Of a stretch of DNA of 64,000 nucleotides, positions 22,270-33,107 are shown piece by piece (the stretch's first letter is position 1; each line of letters opens with the position of its first letter). The translations under genes were made by a program, and so were the position numbers. The notes under the pieces were generated by a model. It did not search any database, was not told the DNA's origin, and saw only the letters and a list, made by a program, of their open reading frames with translations. The stretch is from Puffinus mauretanicus. Its lineage: Eukaryota > Chordata > Aves > Procellariiformes > Procellariidae. Location of the stretch: the NCBI GenBank assembly GCA_023333565.1, contig JAJKFH010000374.1:1488001-1552000 (forward strand), in the 5' to 3' direction.

Positions 22270-24720
22270 CATGGGAAACAAACACAAGCCTGTGGTGCTG
22301 TCTCACCGGCGGCATGGCTCCACCGCGGGGTGAGCCAGCCCTGCGCGGGGATGCTCTCTGGGATGCTCTGCGCTGCATCACTTGCTGCCCGGGGTGTGTT
22401 TTTGGTCCTGCTCTCCCGGTTGGCACACGTGCTTCCAGGCTGGGGTGCGTTATTTTATTGCAGGGCTGGGCTCGGCTCCAGGGTGTCTGCCTGGGGTTTT
22501 CCATGCTTTGGCACCGTGGTGGCGGTGTGCGCGGTGTGGGTCTCGCTTCCTGGCAGCACTCGCGTGGTGGTCCTGGGCTGGGTCCTCCCCATGGGGTTTG
22601 GGTGCTGCGTGGTTTAAAGGGTGTCCCGACGGAGGAGCTGCCCTGCTGTTAGCCGTACCGTGACCTCTCTGTGGGGGTTGGAAGCAGTTGATGGGAGGGA
22701 AATGCCCTTTGGCCCCCGCGCTGCTCCTCCCTGGCTGCTCCCACGGGCAGGGAGCTGGGGCCGTGCAGGCGCCTGTGCTCCGGTGCAGGACTGCCAGCTG
22801 CCCCCACCGCTGGGGGGTTGGACCCCACTTTAATTCAATCCAAGTCTCAGGTACCCAGATCATTTCATCCTGAAGAAAGAAGACAAGCTAACCTATCCTG
22901 CTGTTTTTTTTAATAATCGCTGCGATGGTTTTAAGCAGTTTTGGACAAAAGCCCTGCTGGTGTCAGGGCACTAGGACGAGATGGTGCTGCTAATGTATAT
23001 TTAGGAGCAGAAATCTCGGAGGAGCTCTGCAGAGTGTCGTCTCTCTGCTCGCCCCAGCTCTGCCTCACTTTGCTCTCATTCCAGCTCCTGAGTAGCAGTT
23101 CCCTGTGTTAATTTGGGAATCTCCTGTCGGGCTTTCTAGCCCTGCTTTGTGGCAGCAGCCGGACCTCCAGCTCTCCTGCTCCCTGAAATAGAAGCGATGA
23201 ATCATAGAAACGCACTCAGTGGTTTCCCTGTCCCCCTCACCCGTCCCAGCAGGGCGATGCTCTGGCTGGCGTCCCCGCGCTGCACCGAGCTCCCACTTTC
23301 ACCTCCGCCGCCTTCCCTGCTCCTTCTTCTTTCTGTGGCGCGTTGCTGGCCCCCGAGTTTCGTGTCGGTGGTGATCTCCTTGCGAGGGAGCCGGCCGTAC
23401 TGTTCCTGGGGGGGCTCAGCCCCGTGGTTTGCAGCGGCTTGGTAAGAGCCGTGCTGGTTTCTTGGGGGGGGAAACCCCTCTCCGGCAACCCGGCAGGAAA
23501 TCGCGCTGCCTGCCGCTGCCGGGCCGGTGGCTTTCTGAGCTAACCGGCGGGTTTGTCCCACGCCTCGGTGTGGTTTGGGGCTAATAAGCTCCGATCTGGG
23601 GTGCTTGTGGTTGTGCTCTTACTGACAGGCTTGTAAAAATGAAGACGCTGGGCAGCGTGGCTGTCCCCGGGGAGCGCGCTCGCCCCGGCAGAGATGTGGC
23701 CGCGTGCTCTTTGCTAGGAGGCTCCCAGTGTTGGAAAAGGTGGTAGGAATGGGGGATTAGGACCACAGGGATGATTTCCAGGGCTGGTGGCTTCATGCTT
23801 TGGTTGTCTCCACGCCCACAGGGCTTTGCGGCACCTGGCTTTGGTCTCGGTGTCGCTCATGCACCGTTGCCTAAACCTCCCTCGAGGCTATTGCCTTGGA
23901 GGTGGGTGTTGGGGGGCGGAAGGGAGCAGGGTGGCGAGCGTGCGGGCAGGGGAGAGCTGGTGGAGATGGCAGATCTGCGGAGAGCGTTTGGAAGTGGTGC
24001 GGATGCTTTGCCCAAAGCGCCGGGGGCCCAGCGGGGCTGGCAGGGCTGCAGGGATGGCCGGGGCTGGGCCTGCCCCGGGAAGGAAGAGGGGGGTTTCGTG
24101 TTTGTCGGGAGCAGAAGAAGGGGAAAAAAGTCTCTCCCTTCCCTCAGACCTCTCCCTGGCTGGCTCTGTGGTTTGGGAAGGGGGCAGCAGGACTGAAGGA
24201 TGCTATGTGGGATGTTGGGGTACCCATATGGCCCAGCTGCTGTCCCGGTGACAATGCAGCCCCCCAAGGTTCGTGTGGGGCCTGGCTGGCGGGTCCCACA
24301 GCCCTGCTAAGAGCAGGCTGCCGGGCTCTGGGGTAGCCATTCGGCCCCACGCAGCCCTGCCGTTACGGCGTGCGCAGCCGCCTGCTCTCTGATGACACCC
24401 TGCCCGGCCCGGGATGCCGGCAGAGCCGCGCAGTCACCGCGGGCCATATTTCCTGCCCGCGCCACTCCCTGGTGGGGATCCTGCCGCAGGTTATCCTGGG
24501 CTGAGTCAGAGATGGGCGATAAGGAGCGGGAGGCTCCGCTCGCTTTCCGAGCGGGTTATCTGCGGCAGCTGGGGTGGGGAACCGAGGGCTGAGCTCGTGT
24601 CCCGGCTGCGGACCTTGGGAGCGATGGGTGGACGGGCCGTGACGGTGTGGGTGGGATGGGCCGTGTGCTGGTGGTGGGGTTTGCACAACCCCACGTTAGC
24701 CCAGGGGTGCTTGTGCCGGT

Positions 24721-24733
24721 GGGGGGGGGGGGG
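24721..24733 (+). repeat. G13 homopolymer
   Basis: A run of 13 G follows CCGGT. Length calls in such runs are unreliable with most sequencing chemistries. Confidence 0.9.
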
Positions 24734-25810
24734 AATGGAGAAGACAGAGAGGGGGTGTAACTGAGGGGCTGCTGAGCAGACATGGAGGACAGAGCTGTCT
24801 GAGTCGGCTACCTGCGGCCATCTCCTCCCCGCTGTCGGGGATGCAAAGGTCACGCTGGTGTGGGGTTTTTGCCTGGCTCCCTGCTGCTTCGCTGCTCCAT
24901 GTTGGCGAGCCCCAGCTGTGGCACAGCAGGGTGCAGAGCTCTCCATGCTCCCTGCGCGTGCCCCCTCGTCCCTCCGGAGCCTCTCAAGCCACTGCCTGAT
25001 GGCTGGCCCTGCGTTTCTTAATGCATATAAATGCCAGAAGGACGTGCTTCTCCTTGCTGTGCCCGCTTGCTCACCCCCCCCAACTCCGGCCCATGGCCCA
25101 GGGGGTTTGACAGGCAGACAGCGTGCCAGGGCTCTTGGCTCTCCCAGCTCCTTTAAAAGGTGCTTTCGAGATTCTCCTCTGTGTAGGGTCTTGGGCTGTG
25201 CTTGCTGCAAACTGGGTTTTTGCATCCGCTCCCAGCGCCGCGGTGGAGTGGGGCCGGGGCAGCAGGCCAGGGGGCTCCTCTCGAGGCTCGTTAGCAGCCA
25301 TCCTGGGCTAGCACTTTGGTGCTGGTAGTGGTCTTAAAAGCAGGTCAGGGCCAGCTACGCCCCGCCGAGGCATTTGTATGCAGTAGGTGTGCCGGAGCGC
25401 ATCGCCAGGCTGCTGCCCGGGGGACGTGCCGGTCTGGTCCAGCCGGCGGCTGCAGGCACGCTCAAGTGGCTGCTGCTCTTCCCGAGGGGGCTTGGGTGGG
25501 GGCGAGGGCAGGATGGTGCCCCTCGGAGGGGGCTGCTGGGCGGTGGGGCTGGTGGTTGAGGCTGGGATGGTGAGATGCATGGCAGCTCCTTGGTTGGGAT
25601 ATGCTGTGCATAGCGGTGTGCGACCAGGCGGGGTTGTCCTTAGCATCTCACAGGCTGCCTTGGTCCCTGCACCGGGGACGCGTCTTTCTCCGGGGCAGGA
25701 GGTGGTGGGGGACGTTTTATTAGGCTGCCTGCTAGAAAAGTGTGAAGCAGCAGAGTCTCTGCTGGGTGGGGTGGAACGGGCTTGACACCGTGCAGGAAAG
25801 CCTCCTAACC

Positions 25811-25837
25811 CCGCTCTTCTTGTCTTTCTCCCTCTAG
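25811..25837 (+). promoter_or_regulatory. Splice acceptor of PLXNA1 exon 2
   Basis: A near-continuous pyrimidine tract (CTCTTCTTGTCTTTCTCCCT) runs into CTAG, with no AG between it and the exon. This is a strong vertebrate 3' splice site and places the exon start at 25838. Confidence 0.8.
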
Positions 25838-25981
25838 GGCTGACCGAACTGACTGTGCCCACGATGCCCTGAATGCCGAGTGCAGTGGAAGCAGAGGAGA
25901 CTGTGTCCCGCTAGCTCCTCCTCCCTCCCTCACCCCTTTAGTTTGGATTTGTTTCTATTTATTTTGTGGCTGGCTTTGGGC
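25838..25981 (+). other. PLXNA1: PLXNA1 exon 2, 5'UTR part
   Basis: This is 144 bases between the acceptor and the first in-frame ATG of the plexin frame. The frame stays open upstream of that ATG to about 25880 but has no ATG there. The segment holds the TGA codons that end the exon 1 uORFs (25841-25843 and 25870-25872) and one complete uORF (25873-25914). It is less GC-rich than exon 1, with a T-rich stretch just before the start codon. Confidence 0.65.
25873..25914 (+). other. uORF of 13 codons in the PLXNA1 leader
   Basis: ATG at 25873 to TAG at 25912-25914, coding [13 protein letters not shown]. Its ATG follows the TGA of the preceding uORF (25870-25872) with no intervening base, which could allow termination-reinitiation. 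It ends 67 bases before the main start at 25982. Upstream ORFs commonly reduce or condition translation of the main frame; whether this one does is untested. Confidence 0.45.
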
Positions 25982-27184
25982 ATGGCCTTGGCTGGATGTG
26001 AGGCTGCTGCAATGTGGCTTCTTTGGCTCAAGCACCGCTTGTCCATCAATGTTTGGACTTTGCTGCTCTTGGGGAGCACCTGGCTACCGCTGGCGGAAGG
26101 CAGCCCCAAGTCTCCCTTTAGGACTTTCCCGGTTACAGACTGGAGCTTGACGCACTTGGTGGTCCACAACAAAACCGGGGAGGTCTACGTGGGGGCTGTC
26201 AATCGGATCTACAAGCTCTCCAATAACCTCACGCTCCTGCGGACCCACGTGACGGGGCCCGTGGAGGACAATGAGAAGTGTTACCCTCCGCCCAGCGTTC
26301 AGTCCTGCCCGCACGGGCTGGTCACCACCAACAACGTGAACAAACTGCTGCTGGTGGACTACTCGGGGAACCGGCTGATCGCCTGTGGCAGTGCCTCCCA
26401 GGGTATATGCCAGTTCCTGCGGCTGGATGACCTCTTCAAGTTGGGTGAGCCCCACCACCGCAAGGAGCACTACCTCTCCAGCGTCAACGAGTCGGGCACC
26501 ATGTCTGGGGTCATCATCGAGGTGCTGAACGGGCAGAACAAGCTCTTCATTGGGACGCCCATTGACGGGAAGTCGGAGTACTTCCCCACCCTCTCCAGCC
26601 GCAAGCTGATGGCCAACGAGGAGAACGCGGAGATGTTTGGCTTTGTCTACCAGGACGAGTTTGTGTCCTCCCAGCTCAAGATCCCCTCGGATACGCTCTC
26701 CAAGTTCCCCACCTTCGACATCTACTACATTTACAGCTTCAGCAGCGAGCAGTTTGTTTACTACCTGACCCTGCAGCTGGACACCCAGCTCACCTCGCCA
26801 GACTCCACCGGGGAGCAGTTTTTCACCTCCAAGATTGTCCGCCTCTGCGTGGATGACCCCAAGTTCTACTCCTATGTGGAGTTCCCCATCGGCTGCGTGC
26901 AGGACGGCATTGAGTACCGCCTGATCCAGGACGCCTACCTGACCAAGCCTGGCAAGGCTTTGGCCAAGTACCTGGGCATCTCAGAGCAGGAGGATATCCT
27001 CTTCACCATCTTCTCCCAGGGCCAGAAAAACAGGGTTAAGCCTCCCAAGGAGTCTGTGCTCTGCCTCTTCACGTTGAAGAAGATCAAGGATAAGATCAAG
27101 GAGCGTATCCAGTCGTGCTACAGAGGGGAAGGGAAACTCTCGTTGCCCTGGCTCTTGAATAAGGAGCTGGGCTGCATCAACTCG
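25982..27184 (+). CDS. PLXNA1: Plexin-A1, first coding exon: signal peptide and most of the sema domain (residues 1-401)
   Basis: Plexin-A1 is a single-pass receptor for class 3 semaphorins (with neuropilins) and some class 6 semaphorins; it guides axons and cell migration through a cytoplasmic Rap-GAP domain that lies outside this window. Visible here are a hydrophobic leader (about residues 21-37, core [14 protein letters not shown]), the sema start [18 protein letters not shown], then [12 protein letters not shown], the [15 protein letters not shown] motif, [24 protein letters not shown] and [20 protein letters not shown]. Potential N-glycosylation sites are N63, N82 and N169. Wording such as [20 protein letters not shown] and NRVKPPKES matches vertebrate A1 rather than A2, A3 or A4, as judged from family knowledge. 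The ATG at 25982 has a strong context (G at -3, G at +4); a second in-frame ATG at 26012 (residue 11) is also plausible. The exon ends in phase 0 at TCG|GTAAGT. Confidence 0.96.
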
Positions 27185-30181
27185 GTAAGTTCCCACTTGT
27201 CTCTACCCAAGCCAGGCTGTTTCTGGCTCCTGGTGGTGCTCTCTGGCCAGACCTTTCCTGGTGACCTGACCTGAGCCGTGTTTTTCCAGTGGGAGGACTG
27301 GCGTCGTTAGGGCTGGGCGCTCGGCTTGCTCAGTAGCATTCCTCACGGAGATCGCGGCTTTGGTGCGGGGTGGCTGTCTGGGTTTGGGTTGGATCGGTGC
27401 CCACAGAGAGCCCCAAGCAAGGGGCCCCATGCTGATGCAGGTGCCTGCTTCTGGTTCCCCTACCCTGTGGATTTGGGGGTGTCAGTGAGCTGGGCTGGGA
27501 GGGCAGGATGCTTAGTCCTCAGGGCATCTGCTGCAGCTCCGCTGAGGAGTCCCTTGTAGATAGCACGCGTGAATTTGTGAGTGTTGTCTCACCTGGGGCT
27601 TGGCAGTGGCTGAGCAGAAGGTGCTGGGGGCAGTAGGGTGTGTGGGACAGGGAGCACAGACCTGATGGAGGTTGGCGGTCCCGGTGGAAGTTGGTCATGC
27701 TCAGCGTGGAGAGACCACGTCCTCTCCATGGGGTGCTGGAGAGGAGGACAGAGGGCACAAATCAACGAGGTGTGTTTTGACCATGGCCAGCACAAACTGT
27801 CATCCAGAGGTGCAGGAGGCGAGTGCCGGCATCCCAGAGCAGTGATTCCCAACCGAGGGAGCGCTCCCTTCTGTCCCCAGCAATGTCTCGTCCTGCCTGG
27901 TGCTTGTGTGGCCGCATCTGGCCCCTGCTTGTGGCTCAGCTGCTCTGTGTGGGGCCTTTGAGTGGTGGGGAATGGGGGACCTCCCCACTTGGCTCTCTGG
28001 GTTTGTTTTCCAGCTGAACTATTACTATTGCTGGTTATTTTTCCAGGCAACATTATAAACCACAAGCGGTCGCAGGGAGGCTATGGCTCTGGGTGATGGG
28101 GAGGTCTTAACACTGGGCATCACTAAGGTGGGCTGGATAGTCCCCAGGCAGGGTCAGATACCTGGCAGAGAGGGGTTTTGGGGTGCCGGTGTGTGCATTT
28201 GGGAGGGTCTGGTGGAGGTCCCGACACCCCTGCTATTGCCCACCTTCCCCCAGCCCCGCTTGCTGGTGCTCGGCACCCATCACCAAGCCGCCAGCCCTGC
28301 CTGAGCAGGGTTTTGGGTGTCTGGCTGTGCAGGCGAGGTGGGCAGGGGGTCCCTGCGGAGCAGTCCTGCCTTCCCTCCCGCCGTCCTCCCCGCAGCTCCG
28401 GAGGAGACAGCTAACAGCTGCCTGACAAAGTAAAGGGTTTGCTGTCAAGAGCGCTGGGCTCGCAAATCAGATTTTGGCTTTGAACTAATTCAATTTTGCT
28501 GGAAAATGATGAAATCGTTACACTGCTGCCTGTTGGGTCGCACAGCTGCTGGCTCTGGTGGAGGAGACGCTCGCCGCCTCCTCCCGCGCTCTCGGCTTGC
28601 GCTCCCGGCGGCCCAGAGCAGCACTGTGTCCCCTGGGTTTGGGGAGGGAGCTCTGACCCCTTTGGGGGGGTTTCATGCTAGGAGGGTCCTGGGATCGCTA
28701 CCTGGTGGCCAGCCTGCATGAGTAGGTGGATCTCAAGGTGCTCTTGGGGTCCTGCAGATGTAACTCTTGCAGGGTGGAAGGACGCGTGCCATGATGGGGT
28801 GGCTTCTGCTTTTGAATGGGTTGGGTTGGGGGGTGCCACTCTCCCCCTCCTCGAGCAGCGCGGGGCCGAGGGATGCTCATTGCCCAGCGCTGCAGGGCAG
28901 CTCTGATTCTCTGGAGCCGGTGCCGGAGCCAGGAGGAGAGGCCGCCAGGCTTGGCAGCCAGCTCGGGAGATGTTAGTGGTTCCTCCCTGGTGCTGGCGAG
29001 CAGAGTGAATTCCTGTCTCCTGTTTCTCTCTCTCCCCGTCTGGGATCCAGTGATCCGGCAGCGGGAAGGGGAGCGACACTCCTCGTGCTGGCATGCTCAG
29101 ACCCATGCATGGACTCGCATGCACAGCAAAAGCGCCTTGCAGGACTGTCTGGTCCATTCTCCTGCGCCAGCCTCACTGCCTAAATCACTCGTGAGCCTGT
29201 CCAGAGGTTTTGCTGCTTGCGGTGTTTCACTGAAGAGGGGTTGGGAGCTGCGCAGCCCGGCTCTTTGCTGTCCCTGTGCAATGCAGGGACCGAGGTCTGC
29301 GTGCCTGCAGCCAGACATGCTCCGTGCATCTCCCCAGCACGACTGTCCCCCCCATTCACGGGTCTGATGTAGCAGGACTGGGAGAGGGCAGCAAGTTGGA
29401 GCTGGAGTGGAGATGTTTGCAGCAGGGAGCGATTTGGGGTTCCCAGAGTCCTCGACCCGCAGCCTGGCAGCGTGGGCAGAGCCGGTGCCCGGAGCCGGCA
29501 GGACGTGGGCAGCACCACTGCCCAAGGGAGAAAATGAGTTTTGAGTCCTTGGTGGGGCTTGCTGCCCAGCCTGTTGTTTGTCATGGCTGGTGACAAACTG
29601 GCCCAAACTGGGCCAGGATAAGCCAAATCCTTCCCGGGGAGAGCCAGAGAAGTGCAGATGTTAAAAAACTGTACCGCGCTGAGATTATTCCTGGGCAGTG
29701 ATTAACATGCAAAAAGCCTGGCATCCCAGCCGAGTGCTTGGTACCGGCCTCCTGCAACCTCCTCCCTGGCTCTTTGTGTCCCCTGCATCCTCCATCGCAG
29801 CCCCTGGAGGGGCACAGGGGGAAGGGGTGTGCCTGTAATGGTGTTAACTGGTGAATTAATAACGCTGAGTGGTGTGAGCCTCGCCTCTGCTGTCTGCTCC
29901 CTCATTGCTTTCGTAAGTGGGCTTGAAGGGAGGCAATGAGACAAGGCACATCAAGGAGATGGCCCGCTCCTGCTCACTCGGTGTGCGGGCCCGCTTTCGC
30001 CCCTCCTGCAGGCCGCTTCCCCCGGGAAATCCAAGTTTCCCGACCCTCTTTTGGGGAGGTGGGTTAGTGGTGGGAGAGAGGAGAAGGCTGCAGCGCTGCG
30101 GAGGTGGGGGCCTGGGGTGCTGGGGGCCAGGGACAGCTGAGAGGGGTGCCAAAGGAAAGCAATGAAATAAAACCGAAAGAC

Positions 30182-30230
30182 AAAAAAAACCCCCCAAAAA
30201 CCCCAAACCCCCAAAACAAGCAACCCCCCC
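30182..30230 (-). repeat. C/A-rich tract, G-quadruplex motif on the minus strand
   Basis: Runs of C (six, four, five, then seven) are separated by A-rich spacers. The minus strand therefore carries G7, G5, G4 and G6 runs with T-rich loops, one of them about 11 bases long. It fits an intramolecular G-quadruplex (and an i-motif on the + strand) and resembles degenerate telomere-type sequence, though it is not a TTAGGG array. Confidence 0.7.
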
Positions 30231-30554
30231 TTGCAATGGGCTGAGGCCATGGTCCCTGCAAACACCCGTGCAAATGGGAGAGCGGGCAGAGCTCGACGCC
30301 TCCTGCAGATCCCAGCATCTGCAAGCTGAAATGCTGCAAGGTCACTGGCCCTCGCGTGCCGTGGTGCGTGTCAGTCCCTGCTGGCACCGGCCGGGGGACA
30401 GCTGTCCCTCTGTCCTTCTATCCTTCCGTCCTTCCATCCCTCCGCCTCGCCTCTCCCCGCAGCCCGCATCCGCCAGGGATGGCGGTTGGTGCCATAACCC
30501 CCGTACCACCGCCCTTGGCCTGACCTCGCCATACTGCCTGCCTGCGCTTCCCTA

Positions 30555-30740
30555 ACGAGGCAGTTTGCTGTTAATGAGCTAATTGTCGGCATAATTATTT
30601 ATCGAGGTGGTTTCGGCATCGCGGCGGTGGTGGGCGCTCCTCGCGATCCCAGAGCGCAGCTGTATTTGTCATTTCCCAGAGAGTTTGTTGAGACAAAGCA
30701 GAGAGGAGTAAACACAGTAAACATCTCTCCTCTTGCATAT
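30555..30740. promoter_or_regulatory. Candidate regulatory island in intron 2
   Basis: Motifs TTAATGAGCTAATTG and CATAATTATTTATCG (homeodomain-type cores) are followed by a GC-rich patch and then TGTTGAGACAAAGCAG and GTAAACA (forkhead-type). This mixed, non-repetitive composition resembles vertebrate conserved non-coding elements. Conservation was not tested. Confidence 0.25.
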
Positions 30741-32924
30741 TCAGCAGCCGAGGGGCTGGGGAAGCTGCAGACTGAGTGCGGAGAGAGCAGAAACTGCACC
30801 CAGGGGCTGCCAGGGCTTAAATACCTTCATGGCATTGCCCTTAACCCCTCTGCTACTGCTGGCGGCCGGGTGGAAGGTGCTGGGATGCTTTACCAGAGCG
30901 AAGGGGCTGTTGGGGCCAGGGAGTGATTTTTTCCCAGCAAAGCGCCTGAAGGATCCCTTTTCCTGTGGTTGCAGAGGCGCGTGGTGCCCCACGTTCCTGT
31001 TTTGGGGATCCCCACATCTCTCACGCCTTGCTGTAGTAGTTCCCCCAGTTTAGGGAAGGACGAGCAAAGGTCAGGCGGGGAAGGGAGTCGATCTTTGGCT
31101 GTATACTAACTCAGGCACCCAGCAAAAACAGAAGTTAGAGTCACTGAGGAAGCAGCCCAGCATCCCCGGACCGCCCGGGGAGGCCGAACGTGACCGGCTG
31201 GCGGCGTTCCCGGTTCTCCCCCGCTGGAAGGCTGGCACGGTGCTGAGTCCCCACTGCAGCCGGGAGCAGGACCGCTGACCTTGGGGCTGGCGTGGTGGCT
31301 CGGCGAGGAGGGCGAGCAGCCTCGCCGTGGCTGCGGGAGGCTGAAGCCGTTGTGGCTGCGAGTGCATTGCGCCAGGGCACGGAAAAGCACCGTGTTTTCC
31401 CTCCTCCTCCTCGTGGGTGACTGCGGGTTGCTGGTGGCAGCCAGTCCGGGCTAACCCTCGCTTCCCGGGCAGCGGCGAGTGGGAATTGTGGAGCTATGTA
31501 CTGCCCTTGCATACGTGGAGCTTGGGAGCTTGGCGTTTTCCCATATGCTCCGTGCACACACTGTATGGATTTAAAACCCCTTGGGGACTGGCACGCATTT
31601 GGAGGCCGCTGCTTGCCAAAAAACCTCTCTCCCCTTTAAATTCAAAGTTACATAAGGAACCTTGTGAAGTGGAAAAATCCCGTGGCTGGAGCAGGCTGTC
31701 TCCCCATCGGCCGTGCCTGCCTTGCCGCCCTAACCCCCTGCACCCAGGCTCGCTGCCACCCTTGGGGATTTGGCTGGAGCCCCTCACTGCCTGGGGTGGG
31801 CCAGGGGCTGCTAGGGGTGGATTTCGCTGGTGCTTTGTGACCCCGTGAGGCCATTGCCTAGCGTGGGACCTTCGGGAGTCCCATGTCCCCCCCAGGCTGG
31901 ATACCCGTGCCCCGGTGTTCTGCTCAGCAGGTCAGGGCGACGTAGCGAGGATGCTCGATGGAGGGGGCGAGTGCTGTGGAGCTGGTTCTGGTCCCGCTCC
32001 CCTGCCCGCATCCCTGCTTTCACAGAGAGCATCCCTCTGGCTTTGCCTTGCCCATCGGCGCAAGTGTCCTCATCGGAGGTCCCTGCTGTTGCAGCCCCGA
32101 GGGCAGAGGGGAGCCGGCGCAGCCCTGCCCCTGCCTCTCCCCGGGCAGGGCTTGCAAAAGCTTCTCCCAGACCCGCGGGCGAGCGCTGAACCGAGGAGGC
32201 AGCTGCCTGAGCCAGGCGCCTTGTCTGGGGCAAGGCAGCACGAAAAAAATGCGGGGATTTCCCGAAGACGTTCCTGCGGGAGGAGGAACGGGGCTGGCAG
32301 GTGGGTAGCGTGTTTGCTGGAGGCTCTGCTATGTGAAGTGAGGCTCTTTCAGGAGCCCTGACCTGTTTGTCTTGGCATGGCCTTGGCTGGGAAGTGTTTT
32401 GTCTCGGGGGGAAGGCTGCGGTGCAGGATTCAGCCCCTCCTGCCTTATTGCCAAGCCGTCGTCTTTTTGAAGCTAGCGCCGGGATGAGGAGGAGAGGGGT
32501 GTGTGTGTGCTGGGGAGCTCGTGCCGGCATTCCAGGTGTCTGAGATGGCAGCGGCGGGGACGGAGGGGGAGCAGGGACACTGCGCTGGCTCCCTCTGGGT
32601 TTTAAGTGCTGCTCTGTAAGATGCAGAGGACCGAGAGCCTTGGTCTTGGTCTGCAAGGCTTGTTTGGATGCAGAGTGGGGCTGCATGCCTTGGATGTGTC
32701 CTAAGTGCCTTACATCAGCGTGTAGGGAATTTTAGGGAAGCATCAGCTCATCCCTTCCCTCGGCTGGTGAGGTGGGATGGCTGGGACAGGAGGGGCAAGG
32801 GATGGGGCTGTCGAAGCTGCCATAGCTGATGGGGTGGAGGTGGGAGATGGCTGATGGCCATCTGGGAGGTCGGCATGTCAAGGCATTGGCAAAAATCTCA
32901 TCTCTCCTCTGTTTTTTCCGACAG

Positions 32925-33107
32925 CCGCTGCAGATCGACGACAATTTCTGTGGCCAGGATTTTAACCAGCCGCTGGGTGGGACTGTCACCATCGAGGGGA
33001 CCCCGCTCTTTGTGGATAAGGAGGATGGGATGACCTCGGTGGCTGCCTATGACTACAGAGGACAAACAGTCGTCTTTGCGGGCACGCGGAGCGGGAAGAT
33101 CAAAAAG
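32925..33107 (+). CDS. PLXNA1: Plexin-A1, second coding exon: sema domain continued (residues 402-462)
   Basis: This exon of 61 codons is in phase 0 at both ends, between ACAG (32921-32924) and AAG|GTAGGA (33107/33108). It reads [19 protein letters not shown], then a [16 protein letters not shown] segment, [18 protein letters not shown] and KIKK. It belongs to the distal blades of the sema beta-propeller; C410 is the conserved cysteine in DNFCG. Wording and exon boundaries match vertebrate plexin-A1 as known from the family. The donor GTAGGA is weaker than GTAAGT but acceptable. The next segment, expected to begin with ILVDLS-like sequence, was not found downstream. Confidence 0.95.

Larger units (their letters stand above)
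11138..25837 (+). other. PLXNA1: PLXNA1 intron 1 (inferred)
   Basis: It is bounded by GTGAGT at 11138 and by a pyrimidine-rich tract ending in CTCTAG at 25837. It is 14.7 kb, mostly GC-rich with no supported coding exon. Contents worth recording are the minisatellite (about 11820-12035), a poly-T/poly-A foldback (12899-12959), a small 17-bp tandem duplication (14344-14383), an AT-rich island (16360-16560), the perfect hairpin (16668-16747), a duplicated 18-mer with donor-like GGTAAGA (18444-18482), a TG/TA microsatellite (22232-22269) and a G13 run (24721-24733). If the true first exon is different, this block becomes 5' flank. Confidence 0.5.
27185..32924 (+). other. PLXNA1: PLXNA1 intron 2
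   Basis: It is 5.7 kb, from GTAAGT at 27185 to TTTTTTCCGACAG at 32924, both canonical, joining codons in phase 0 so that ...GCINS runs into PLQIDD... as in plexin-A1. No internal exon is recognised. It contains a C/A-rich G-quadruplex-type tract (30182-30230), a pyrimidine-rich CCTT/CCATC stretch near 30405-30450 and an AT-leaning island near 30555-30740. Confidence 0.93.
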
